Assembly: GCA_900473185.1 (NCBI GenBank)
Contig: UCKU01000034.1
Coordinates: forward strand, 186,001-250,000
DNA length: 64,000 nucleotides
Source: Hyphomicrobiales bacterium
GTDB lineage: Bacteria > Pseudomonadota > Alphaproteobacteria > Rhizobiales > Rhizobiaceae
Direction of reading: 5' to 3'
Below the pieces are notes generated by a model, which saw nothing but the letters and a program-made list of their open reading frames with translations, ran no database searches and was not told the origin of the DNA. Positions 25,622 to 34,084 of this stretch are shown one piece after another. How positions within the stretch are numbered: position 1 is the stretch's first letter; every line of letters begins with the position of its first letter. Position numbers and translations under genes: made by a program.

Positions 25622-27625
25622 TTACACCTGTTCGGCAAGCAACTGCGTGCGCTTGCCTTCCGTTTCGGTGACTTCATCCGCGGGGATGTAGAAGTCGCGG
25701 TTGTAGTTGAAGGTATGGCCAATCGCGACGACGAGCATGGCAACTGCGGAGACGACCACCAGCCACCACATGTACCAGATCAAGCCGAAGGCGAGCGCGA
25801 TGCTGATGGCGGATAGAATCGCACCGGTGCCGGTATTCTTCGGCATGTGGATCGGTTTGAAGCCGCCGAGCGGACGCTCGTAGCCGCGATTCTTCATGTC
25901 GTACCAGCTGTCGTGATCGTGCACGACCGGCGTGAAGGCGAAGTTGTAATCCGGCGGCGGTGAAGAGGTCGACCATTCCAGCGTGCGGCCGTTCCACGGA
26001 TCACCACTGTCGTCGCGCAGTTCTTCGCGCCTCATGAAGGAGACGACGATCTGGATCAGGAAGGACGCGATGCCAAGCGCGATCAGGCCGACGCCGAAAG
26101 CGGCGATGATGAACCAGATCTGCAGCGACGGATCGTCGAACTGGCTCATGCGGCGGGTGACGCCCATCAGGCCAAGCACGTAGAGCGGCATGAAGGCGAA
26201 CCAGAAGCCGATCTGCCAGAACCAGAAGCTCATCTTGCCCCAGAAGGGATCGAGCTTGAAGCCGAAGGCCTTCGGGAACCAGTAGTTCACGCCGGCGAAC
26301 ATGCCGAAGAGAACGCCCCCGATGATCACGTTATGAAAGTGTGCGATCAGGAATAGCGAGTTATGCAGCACGAAGTCGGCCGGCGGGACGGCAAGCATGA
26401 CGCCGGTCATACCACCGATGACGAAGGTCACCATGAAGCCGACCGTCCACAGCATCGGCACCTCGTAGCGGATTCGGCCGCGATACATGGTGAAGAGCCA
26501 GTTGAACATCTTCGCCCCCGTCGGGATCGAGATGATCATCGTGGTGATGCCGAAGAAGGAGTTGACGGAAGCGCCCGAGCCCATCGTGAAGAAGTGGTGC
26601 AGCCAGACGAGGTAGGACAGGATCATGATCACGCAGGTGGCGTAGACCATCGAAGCGTAGCCGAAGAGGCGCTTGCCGGAGAAGGTTGCGACCACTTCGG
26701 AGAAGATACCGAAGGCCGGCAGAACCAGGATGTAGACTTCCGGGTGGCCCCAGATCCAGATGAGGTTGACATACATCATCGGATTGCCGCCGAGGTCGTT
26801 CGTGAAGAAGTTCGTACCGGCATAGCGGTCGAGCGACAGGAGAGCGAGCGTTGCGGTCAGGATCGGGAAGGAAGCGACGATCAGGATGTTGGTGCAGAGT
26901 GCGGTCCAGGTGAAGACCGGCATCTTCATGAAGGTCATGCCCGGAGCACGCATCTTTACGATGGTGGCGATCAGGTTGATGCCTGACAGCGTCGTGCCGA
27001 CACCAGCGACCTGCAGGCCCCAGATGTAATAGTCGACGCCGACCCCAGGACTATAGGAGGCACCTGACAGCGGCGGATAAGCGAGCCAGCCGGTCTGGGC
27101 GAATTCGCCGATGAAGAGCGAGAGCATGATGATGATCGCGCCCGCCGTCGTCATCCAGAACGAGAAGTTGTTAAGGAACGGGAACGAAACGTCACGCGCG
27201 CCGATCTGCAGCGGCACCACGAAGTTCATGAGGCCGGTGACGAAGGGCATCGCCACGAAGAAGATCATGATGACGCCGTGGGCGGTGAAGATCTGGTCGT
27301 AATGGTGCGGTGGCAGGTAGCCCTCATTGCCGTTGAAGGCAATTGCCTGCTGGCCACGCATCAGAAGAGCGTCGGAGAAGCCGCGCAACAGCATGATGAC
27401 GGCCAGGATCACATACATAATGCCGATCTTCTTGTGATCGACGCTGCAGATCCAGTCGCGCCAGAGCGGACCCCAGAACTTGAAATAGGTGATGATGCCG
27501 AGCACCGCGATCGCGCCGATAGCGACGCCGATGAAAGTCACGACCAGGATCGGCTCGTGATAGGGGATCGCGTCGAGGGTCAACCGGCCGAAGATGAACT
27601 TCAGGAGGTCAGGATTGGAAAACAT
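25622..27625 (-). CDS. cyoB: Cytochrome o ubiquinol oxidase subunit I
   Basis: Catalytic subunit of 667 residues of the proton-pumping bo3 quinol oxidase, reducing O2 to water. It has about 15 membrane helices. The binuclear-centre signature WGHPEVYILVLPAFG carries the CuB His and its cross-linked Tyr, SYLVWLHHFFTMG supplies the two further CuB His, and FHNVIIGG near the end of the core binds the hemes. The C-terminal PSPPPDYNFAFTPVVHDHD tail is CyoB-like (bo3 rather than aa3). It is encoded between cyoA (42 bases upstream) and cyoC. Confidence 0.96.
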   Translation of the reverse strand: MFSNPDLLKFIFGRLTLDAIPYHEPILVVTFIGVAIGAIAVLGIITYFKFWGPLWRDWICSVDHKKIGIMYVILAVIMLLRGFSDALLMRGQQAIAFNGNEGYLPPHHYDQIFTAHGVIMIFFVAMPFVTGLMNFVVPLQIGARDVSFPFLNNFSFWMTTAGAIIIMLSLFIGEFAQTGWLAYPPLSGASYSPGVGVDYYIWGLQVAGVGTTLSGINLIATIVKMRAPGMTFMKMPVFTWTALCTNILIVASFPILTATLALLSLDRYAGTNFFTNDLGGNPMMYVNLIWIWGHPEVYILVLPAFGIFSEVVATFSGKRLFGYASMVYATCVIMILSYLVWLHHFFTMGSGASVNSFFGITTMIISIPTGAKMFNWLFTMYRGRIRYEVPMLWTVGFMVTFVIGGMTGVMLAVPPADFVLHNSLFLIAHFHNVIIGGVLFGMFAGVNYWFPKAFGFKLDPFWGKMSFWFWQIGFWFAFMPLYVLGLMGVTRRMSQFDDPSLQIWFIIAAFGVGLIALGIASFLIQIVVSFMRREELRDDSGDPWNGRTLEWSTSSPPPDYNFAFTPVVHDHDSWYDMKNRGYERPLGGFKPIHMPKNTGTGAILSAISIALAFGLIWYMWWLVVVSAVAMLVVAIGHTFNYNRDFYIPADEVTETEGKRTQLLAEQV

Positions 27626-27667
27626 GGAACAACCCGTTCATTATGTCTTGCGACGCAAAGCGCCAGG

Positions 27668-28831
27668 TTAATTGTTATTGTTGAGTTGCGCCGGCGCCGG
27701 ATCGCCGCCAGTGCTCGTGCCGGGCATGGAATGACCCTCATGCTGCATGTCCATTCCGGGCATGTTCTGCATGCTGTTGCCATCAGTGCTTTCGGCCGGC
27801 TCACTGCGTGCGGGAGCGCCTGTTGCGGGCACGCTTGCCGCGGGCGCGACGATGCCTTCGACCGCATGGCGATTGTCGTAGGTCAGCTTCTCGCGATTTT
27901 CTTCGCTTTCCTTGCCGCCGCCGCCCATCATGTCGATGTGCATCATCTCGCTCGCGCACATCTTGCCGGGCGTGGCGCACATGTTGAGGATCGCGTCGTA
28001 AAGATCGGCATCGGCGCCGGCGTAATAGCGCACCGGCTCTTTCTCGCTCGGCTTTTCGAGCTTCAGATAGGCGTCGCGATTGAGCATCGTACCGCGCTGC
28101 TTGACCTGCGCCACCCAGGCATCGAAGCCCTCCTGGTTCAGGCCGTGGAACTTGAAGCGCATGTGCGAGAAGCCTTCACCGCTGTAATTTGCGGAGAAGC
28201 CATCATACTCGCCTTCCTTGTTGATGACGGCGTGGAGTCTCGTTTGCATGCCGGGCATGGCGTAGACTTGGCCGGCGAGGGCGGGGATGAAGAAGGAGTT
28301 CATCACCGAGGAGGCAGTGATCTTGAAGTCGATCGGCACGTCGACGGGAGCTGCGAGCTCATTGACCGTCGCAATGCCGAGGTCGGGATAGAAGAATAGC
28401 CATTTCCAGTCGAGCGCCACGACCTCGACGGTCAGCGGCTTGGTATCTGCCGGAATGGCACGCTGCGCATCGATACGGTCGAGCGGGCGGTAGGGATCGA
28501 GCTTGTGCGTGGAAATCCAGGTGACGGCGCCAAGCGCGATAATGATGGCGAGCGGCGCCGACCAGATTACGATTTCGAGGCGCGTGGAATGATGCCATTC
28601 GGGCGCGTAGTTCGCGTCCGTATTGGAGCGCCGGTAGCGCCAGGCGAAAAACAGTGTGAGGAAGATCACCGGAATGATGATCAGCAGCATCAGCACCGTG
28701 GAGACGATGATGAGGTCACGCTGTTGGGCGGCGATATCGCCTGAGGGCGACATGACCACCATGTTGCATCCTGCCAAAAAAAACAGCGGCAAGATTAATA
28801 GAAGGCGGGAAAACTTCTGCAGTTTTGGCAC
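27668..28831 (-). CDS. cyoA: Cytochrome o ubiquinol oxidase subunit II with Met/His-rich tail
   Basis: Lipoprotein subunit of 387 residues. The lipobox LPLFFLAGC at the N-terminus is followed by two membrane helices (TVLMLLIIIPVIFLTLFFAW and WSAPLAIIIALGAVTWI) and the periplasmic cupredoxin-like domain (VEVVALDWKWLFFYPD, VMNSFFIPALAGQVYAMPGM). It lacks the CuA ligands, as expected for a quinol oxidase. E. coli CyoA has about 315 residues; here an extra C-terminal region is rich in Met, His, Ser and Pro (SMQNMPGMDMQHEGHSMPG). I chose GTG 28831 because it places the lipobox correctly; upstream ATGs give an atypical leader. First gene of cyoABCD. Confidence 0.93.
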   Translation of the reverse strand: MPKLQKFSRLLLILPLFFLAGCNMVVMSPSGDIAAQQRDLIIVSTVLMLLIIIPVIFLTLFFAWRYRRSNTDANYAPEWHHSTRLEIVIWSAPLAIIIALGAVTWISTHKLDPYRPLDRIDAQRAIPADTKPLTVEVVALDWKWLFFYPDLGIATVNELAAPVDVPIDFKITASSVMNSFFIPALAGQVYAMPGMQTRLHAVINKEGEYDGFSANYSGEGFSHMRFKFHGLNQEGFDAWVAQVKQRGTMLNRDAYLKLEKPSEKEPVRYYAGADADLYDAILNMCATPGKMCASEMMHIDMMGGGGKESEENREKLTYDNRHAVEGIVAPAASVPATGAPARSEPAESTDGNSMQNMPGMDMQHEGHSMPGTSTGGDPAPAQLNNNN

Positions 28832-28909
28832 GTCTCTAAGCTCTTTTTGTTTCGTTCGATTGCCGACTAAAGCACTGGCACGATGAGCGATATGAGGTCT
28901 TTGGTCGCA

Positions 28910-28929
28910 GTGCAACATGCATTTTGCAC
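28910..28929 (-). promoter_or_regulatory. Candidate cyo operator GTGCAA-N8-TTGCAC
   Basis: Perfect six-base inverted repeat with an eight-base spacer that itself contains ATGCAT. Its placement upstream of cyoA suits an operator for a dimeric regulator of oxidase expression. The identity of the regulator is unknown. Confidence 0.4.
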
Positions 28930-29164
28930 CGCGGGAGAAGTCAGCTTCCACGGCGCCCACAAATCCTGATAAGAATGAGAAGGAAATTTTTCCGGCGCCG
29001 CTTCGTGTATAGCTGAAAAGCGTGGCTTTGCCCAATAAAACTCTGGAATAGGTTGGGATAGGTATCACGCGATTTTTCCATCGCATCGATTTTTGAGAAT
29101 TCGGCGTCAACTATTTGCGCAACAAGGACTTGATAAGCTGCGAATATGGAACAAGATCAGCTTG

Positions 29165-29186
29165 AGGTGCTTTGCAAAGAGCACCT
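29165..29186 (+). promoter_or_regulatory. Dyad in the leader of the MFS gene
   Basis: AGGTGC and GCACCT form six-base arms around TTTGCAAAGA, whose core TTTGCAAA is itself palindromic. The dyad ends only 21 bases before ATG 29208 and 5 bases before the GAGGGAGG ribosome-binding site. It could be an operator or an RNA hairpin that limits translation. Confidence 0.4.
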
Positions 29187-29207
29187 TAAACGAGGGAGGC
29201 GTTTCAT

Positions 29208-30539
29208 ATGGCTACTGCCACACATCTAGGACCATCATCTTCAACACTGGAGCGGGATGCGCGGCGCATTCACGGTGACAAGCCGGTTTCACCCGGCAGC
29301 ATCGCCATCGGCGTGGTGATCGGTCGCATGTCGGAGTTTTTTGATTTCTTCGTTTACGGCCTCGCATCCGTTCTCGTCTTTCCGCAACTCGTCTTTCCCT
29401 TCGCCCCGGACCGGCTGACGGCCACGCTCTATTCTTTCGCGATTTTCTCGCTGGCCTTCCTCGCCCGTCCCGTCGGCTCCGTCGTCTTCATGACGATCGA
29501 CCGCTTCTATGGGCGTGGCACCAAGCTCACCATCGCGCTTTTCCTGCTTGGCGGCTCGACGGCGTCCATCGCCTTTCTGCCTGGCTACGATGAAATCGGC
29601 TACTGGTCGATTGCGCTATTGGCGCTCTTCCGGCTCGGGCAGGGCTTTGCGCTCGGCGGCGCGTGGGATGGCCTTGCATCGCTGCTTGCCCTCAATGCGC
29701 CGCCGAATCATCGCGGCTGGTATGCAATGATCCCGCAGCTCGGCGCACCGATCGGCTTTGCGCTGGCGAGCATCCTGTTCGGTTATTTCGTCGCCAACCT
29801 CTCCCCGGAAGACTTCCTCTCATGGGGCTGGCGTTATCCGTTCTTCGTCGCCTTCGCGATCAACGTCGTCGCGCTCTTTGCCCGTCTTCGGCTTGTCATG
29901 ACCAAGGATTTCGGCACGCTCTTGGAACAGCATGAGCTTGAAGCAGCACCAATCCTCGACGTGCTGCGCGTCCACGGCCGCGATATCCTGATCGGCGCGT
30001 TCGTGCCGCTTGCAAGCTTTGCCATGTTCCACCTCGTCACCATCTTCCCGCTCGGCTGGATGAGCCTTTACGGCAACCAGCGGATCGGCGCCTTCATGGT
30101 GGTGCAGGTCATCGGCGCCGTGGTCGGCTTCGTTGCCATCATTGCCTCGGGTGTGATTGCTGACCGCATCGGCCGGCGTAAGCAGCTTGCGATCTGCGCT
30201 GTGCTGATTGCGATCTTCAGCTTCATCGGCCCGTACCTGATTGGCGCCGGCAACACCGGTCATGATGCTTTCCTCATCATCGGCTTCGGCGTGCTCGGCC
30301 TTTCCTTCGGCCAGGCGACCGGCTCGATCTCGTCGCGCTTCGGCCGCGGCTATCGCTACACCGGTGCGGCCTTCACCTCCGACCTTGCCTGGCTGATCGG
30401 CGCCGGCTTCGCACCGCTGGTGGCGCTCAGTCTGTCGAGCCAGTTCGGCCTGCCCTTCGTTGGCTACTACTTGCTCTCGGGCGCGATCTGCACGCTGGCG
30501 GCTCTTGCTTTCAGCAGAGCGCTAGAGCAGCGTGAATAA
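29208..30539 (+). CDS. MFS transporter (metabolite:H+ symporter-like)
   Basis: Inner-membrane permease of 443 residues with about 12 helices. The opening VVIGRMSEFFDFFVYGLASVLVFPQLVFP parallels the 'E--D-F-YG' start of the metabolite:H+ symporters such as ShiA and ProP. Others are ARPVGSVVFMTIDRFYGRGTKL, RLGQGFALGGAWDG and GVIADRIGRRKQL. ATG 29208 is preceded by GAGGGAGG. It is divergent from cyoABCD, so the two may share control, but the solute is not evident. Confidence 0.85.
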   Translation: MATATHLGPSSSTLERDARRIHGDKPVSPGSIAIGVVIGRMSEFFDFFVYGLASVLVFPQLVFPFAPDRLTATLYSFAIFSLAFLARPVGSVVFMTIDRFYGRGTKLTIALFLLGGSTASIAFLPGYDEIGYWSIALLALFRLGQGFALGGAWDGLASLLALNAPPNHRGWYAMIPQLGAPIGFALASILFGYFVANLSPEDFLSWGWRYPFFVAFAINVVALFARLRLVMTKDFGTLLEQHELEAAPILDVLRVHGRDILIGAFVPLASFAMFHLVTIFPLGWMSLYGNQRIGAFMVVQVIGAVVGFVAIIASGVIADRIGRRKQLAICAVLIAIFSFIGPYLIGAGNTGHDAFLIIGFGVLGLSFGQATGSISSRFGRGYRYTGAAFTSDLAWLIGAGFAPLVALSLSSQFGLPFVGYYLLSGAICTLAALAFSRALEQRE

Positions 30540-30551
30540 CGCATAGGTCAT

Positions 30552-30590
30552 AAAAAAAGGGCCGCCTGGGAAACCCGGCGGGCCTTTTTG
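30552..30590. terminator. Bidirectional rho-independent terminator
   Basis: An A-run (30552-30558), a GC-rich stem (GGGCCGCC-GGG against CCC-GGCGGGCC, one mismatch and one bulge) around AAA, and a T-run (30584-30589). With A and T runs on opposite sides, it can stop both the plus-strand MFS gene and the convergent cyclic-nucleotide-binding gene. Confidence 0.8.
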
Positions 30591-30611
30591 TTTGGGATCT
30601 ATTTTCGGGCT

Positions 30612-31079
30612 TTACTGCGCCATCTGCGGCTGCTTGGCAGCGCGCGCGGCGGTCAGTTCGGCGGTCGTGTGGTTGAGACGGTCGGCGAGCACGCGCATAA
30701 TCTCCACGGCCATTTCCGGGAAATCGCTCAGAAGCTTGAGGAAATGTTCCTTGCTGATGCGCAGGACTTCGAGCGGCGAGGTGGCACGCACGGTCGCGGT
30801 ACGCGAGACGTCGCAGAGAATGGCAATTTCGCCCACGATGGAATTGACCTCAACATCGGCGACCTTGATTTCGCCGGCAGGTGAGGAAACGATGATATCG
30901 GCGGTCCCTGACAGTACGACATAGGCGGCGTCGCCAACATCGCCCTGACGGAAAAGGTTCTGGCCGGCGTTGTAGGTCATACGGTCGGAGGTGAAGGCCA
31001 ATAGCTTGAGTTTCGCCGGTGCGATCCTCGAGAAGATCGGCACCCGCCGCAGCATTTCGACTTCATCTCTCAACAGCAT
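30612..31079 (-). CDS. Stand-alone cyclic-nucleotide-binding domain protein
   Basis: Protein of 155 residues consisting of one CRP-like beta-roll domain. Recognisable elements are FSRIAPAKLKLLAF, NLFRQGDVGDAAYVVLSG, the phosphate-binding cassette GEIAILCDVSRTATVRA (with Arg and Thr at the ligand positions) and a following helix FPEMAVEIMRVLADRL. There is no helix-turn-helix, so it is not a transcription factor. It probably docks cAMP or cGMP signals onto a partner protein. I chose ATG 31079 with AGGGGG upstream; ATG 31103 is an alternative. It is the last gene of the pseudo-ABC and glycosyltransferase run, which suggests that partner may be encoded there. Confidence 0.86.
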   Translation of the reverse strand: MLLRDEVEMLRRVPIFSRIAPAKLKLLAFTSDRMTYNAGQNLFRQGDVGDAAYVVLSGTADIIVSSPAGEIKVADVEVNSIVGEIAILCDVSRTATVRATSPLEVLRISKEHFLKLLSDFPEMAVEIMRVLADRLNHTTAELTAARAAKQPQMAQ

Positions 31080-31175
31080 GAGCGTTACTACCCCCTGCCG
31101 CATGGTCCTTGATCATGCGCTAAAAACCAACTTCAAGCGCCTTGCGAGCGCCGTCTCTGCCGCCTCAATAGAATA

Positions 31176-33890
31176 TTACGATAACAGTTCCTTGAACATC
31201 CCGTTTTTCTCGGAAAGTTCCGGATAGTTGCCAGCCTCGGCAAGATCGCCACGATCGAAGAGCAGAATGCGATCGAAGATTTCTGCAAGCTTGGCGTTGG
31301 ACAACACCCAGATGATCGCCGGGCGCTTGCCTTCCTCGTGCAGGCCTTCGATGATGTTGTGGGTGATCTGGTCCTGGATGCGCTGGTCGAGCGCCGGGAT
31401 CGGCCGGTTGAAGATGAAGTAGTCGGAGCGCTTGAGCAGGGCGCGGGCGAGATTGAGCTTCTGCCGCTGCACCCCCGTCAGGCGCTTACCGCCGGAGCCG
31501 ACGTCAAATTCGAGCCCGATCGACAACACGTCGTCATAGAGATCGAGCGCATCGAACAGTTCACCCATGATGAGGCGGATGCGGTCGGAGGCGTCAGCCT
31601 GCTGATAGGCGATGCGGCCGAAGAGCACATTGTCCATCAGGCTCGCGGAGGCCGTGAAGCGGCTGATATCATAACGCTCGATCAGCTCGGCGAGATCGTC
31701 GGGGATGTTCTGGTGGAACTGCTTGCGGGCGCTGACGATCTTGTCCATCAGCGCCTGGGTCAAGAGACCGAAGCGATGCCGAGGTTCGATATAGGCGAAG
31801 CTCAGGCGGATGATGCTTGCCCGGTCTTCCGGCGTCGCATCCTCGAAGCGCTTGCCCTGCAGCTTCTGCAGCAGCGCCTGATAGGTCGGAATGTCATCCG
31901 CCGTCATGAAGGTGAGCTGCTGGAAGAAGGGATGGTCCGGCGGCAGATCGTGGAAAAGTTCCACCGCGTTCTCGGCGATTTCCAGGCCCATGGCATAGAG
32001 ATCGGTGCTGAGCCCGGTATCGCGGAAGAGTTGTTGGAAATAGGGATGGCCGGCGAGCCGGCGGTTGTTCATCAGCGGCCGCTTCATCGTGCCGAAGAGT
32101 AGGTTTTCGCCGACGGTCGCCTGTGTGTTGTAAGCGTCGAAATCGAAGGGCACGACGATGGCGTCGAGGTTTTCCCCGGCAAGACGCTCGCGCAATGACG
32201 TCCGAAGCTTGACGATTTGGCTGCCGAGGGCAGTATGAACCTCGGTATTGACGGTGGAGCGCAGCGCCAGATCCAGAATGTCCTGCGACATCATGACGGC
32301 GTCGAGCACCGGCCGGATCGCCTTCAGCAGGTCTTCAGGCCCTTTTGCGCCGGCAGCATCATAGTCGACCCAGTCGCTGTTGAGATCGAGGGTCGGATTG
32401 CCGGCCTTCTGCGATTCCGCCACATGCCATTTATATTCCTGCGCAGCCTTGCCGTCATATTCGGGCTCTTTCATCGGAGCATGCTTGAGGCCGTAGACCA
32501 GATTATCACGCAGCGTGCCGTGGAAGAAATAGCTTTCGGCGGACGCATAGGAGATGCGCCGGCCAGTGATTGATTCCGGCAGATCCAGCAGGTCCTGTCC
32601 GTCGATGGTGATGCGGCCGGAATCCGGCCAGACGAGACGGCCGAGCGCTTCGGCGAAGGCTTCAGCGCCGCTGCCGTTCGGCCCGACGATCGCAACCGTC
32701 TCGTTCGGTCTGATCTCGACCGAGACGTGGTCGACGAGGCGGGCGCCGCTGTCGTCACTGACAGAGAGGTTTGTGACGACGAAGGCACTCGTCAGCGGCG
32801 CGACCGGCGCCGTTGCAAGCTCCTGGATGCGGCTGTCGATCAGCGGCTCGACATTGAACTGCTCGTAGACCTGCGCATATTTGACCTGCACGTCCTGGCG
32901 CATCTGGTCCCAGTCGATCAGTTCCTTCAACGGGCCGGGCAGGTCCTTGTAGGCGGAAATGACGGCGACGAGCTGACCGATGTCGAGCCGGCCCTGCAGA
33001 GCCAGATAGCCGCCGATCGCGTAGAAGAGGAAGGGCGTGACCTGGGCGAGGAAGTTGTTGATGAACTTGACCAGGAACTTCCACTGATAAAGATCGTAGC
33101 GGATCGAGAAGATGCGGCCGAGGCGGGTCGCTATATCGGCGCGCTCGAAGTTGGAGGTGTCGTTGCCGTGGATCGTGCCGATGCCGTCAACGATCTCCCC
33201 CACGCGCCCCGAAAGTTCACGCGCGGTCAGTTGCCGCTGACGGCCGAGTTCCAAGAGACGCTTGCGCATGCGGGGAATGACGATCGCCTGCACGCCGACG
33301 ATGCCCGCCGCGATCATGCCGAGCCAGAAATTCTGGATGATGATGAAGGCAAGCGCGGTGATCGCCTGGCCGCCGAGCAGGGCGGGCGAGACGAAGGCGT
33401 CGCCCGTGAAGCCGCCCATCGGCTCCACCTCGTCCTTGATCATGGTGGCGATTTCGGCCGATTTCACCCGCTTGAAATGGGCGGGCGGGAAGCGCAGCAC
33501 GCGATCAATAAGCTCGAAGCGGATACGGCGCAGCATGCGTTCGCCGAGCCGGCCCTTATAGGTATTGATATAGAACTTGAAGAGGCCGTTCAGCACCACC
33601 AGCGCCAGGAAGACGAGGCTCAGTGCCATCAGCATCTGGAAGCGGTTGAGCTCCAGGCCCTTGAAGAATTCGACATGACCAATCAGCGGGATGTCGTAGG
33701 CGATGTGCATGAAGGTCTGTCGTGCACCCGGCCCTTCGAAGCCGTCACCCTGAATAGGTCCGTTAACGATCTGCTTCGGCAGGTCGAAGGACAGGAAGTA
33801 GGGCACCATGGAAGCTGCGACGACCAGCAGAATCCAGAGCTGCTGCAGCCGCGTGTTCTTCCAGATGTAGCGCGCGAGGCTTTTTTCCAT
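31176..33890 (-). CDS. ABC-exporter-like membrane protein with degenerate, insertion-bearing nucleotide-binding domain
   Basis: Protein of 904 residues, about 300 longer than a normal exporter half. A six-helix exporter-type membrane domain (about 15-345) precedes a nucleotide-binding domain that has lost its catalytic residues. Walker A is GPNGSGAEA (403-411, Lys to Ala), the Q-loop Gln is Ala451, the signature is LTGVQ (804-808), Walker B is FIFNRPIPALD with Asp-Glu replaced by Asn828-Arg829, and the H-loop His is Ser864. Residues about 470-740 are an insertion carrying echoes of the 'GTxRDNLxYG' element (459-467, 592-600 and 751-758). The frame is clean, so this is not a decayed pseudogene. 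It lies between three glycosyltransferases and a cyclic-nucleotide-binding protein; ATP hydrolysis is unlikely, and a scaffold or regulated channel role is inference. Confidence 0.85.
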   Translation of the reverse strand: MEKSLARYIWKNTRLQQLWILLVVAASMVPYFLSFDLPKQIVNGPIQGDGFEGPGARQTFMHIAYDIPLIGHVEFFKGLELNRFQMLMALSLVFLALVVLNGLFKFYINTYKGRLGERMLRRIRFELIDRVLRFPPAHFKRVKSAEIATMIKDEVEPMGGFTGDAFVSPALLGGQAITALAFIIIQNFWLGMIAAGIVGVQAIVIPRMRKRLLELGRQRQLTARELSGRVGEIVDGIGTIHGNDTSNFERADIATRLGRIFSIRYDLYQWKFLVKFINNFLAQVTPFLFYAIGGYLALQGRLDIGQLVAVISAYKDLPGPLKELIDWDQMRQDVQVKYAQVYEQFNVEPLIDSRIQELATAPVAPLTSAFVVTNLSVSDDSGARLVDHVSVEIRPNETVAIVGPNGSGAEAFAEALGRLVWPDSGRITIDGQDLLDLPESITGRRISYASAESYFFHGTLRDNLVYGLKHAPMKEPEYDGKAAQEYKWHVAESQKAGNPTLDLNSDWVDYDAAGAKGPEDLLKAIRPVLDAVMMSQDILDLALRSTVNTEVHTALGSQIVKLRTSLRERLAGENLDAIVVPFDFDAYNTQATVGENLLFGTMKRPLMNNRRLAGHPYFQQLFRDTGLSTDLYAMGLEIAENAVELFHDLPPDHPFFQQLTFMTADDIPTYQALLQKLQGKRFEDATPEDRASIIRLSFAYIEPRHRFGLLTQALMDKIVSARKQFHQNIPDDLAELIERYDISRFTASASLMDNVLFGRIAYQQADASDRIRLIMGELFDALDLYDDVLSIGLEFDVGSGGKRLTGVQRQKLNLARALLKRSDYFIFNRPIPALDQRIQDQITHNIIEGLHEEGKRPAIIWVLSNAKLAEIFDRILLFDRGDLAEAGNYPELSEKNGMFKELLS

Positions 33891-34084
33891 GGCTAACCGT
33901 CAGACTGTGGGAAAAGTCCGGACAGCGATCCTGCTGCTGGGAAAGGGGGAATCTCCGAGTACAGGACCATGCAGTCAGACCGCCGATATCGCAACGAAAA
34001 CAAGGCGGAGCGGACTGATGTCGAAACGCCGATTCTCGCCGGAAATTTTCTTATATCACATGAATTTTAGAATAGGCGAGGGTT

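Larger units (their letters stand above)
28832..29207. promoter_or_regulatory. Divergent promoter region cyoA / MFS transporter
   Basis: This 376-base non-coding stretch lies between cyoA (minus) and an MFS transporter (plus). It contains the inverted repeat GTGCAA-N8-TTGCAC at 28910-28929, 79 bases before the cyoA GTG, and a dyad at 29165-29186 just before the MFS gene. I found no FNR-type TTGAT-N4-ATCAA site. The rest shows no gene. Confidence 0.5.

Noticed and set aside
31176..33890. Calling the degenerate ABC gene a pseudogene
   Set aside because: No stop or frameshift over 904 codons and a conserved overall architecture; loss is confined to catalytic positions.
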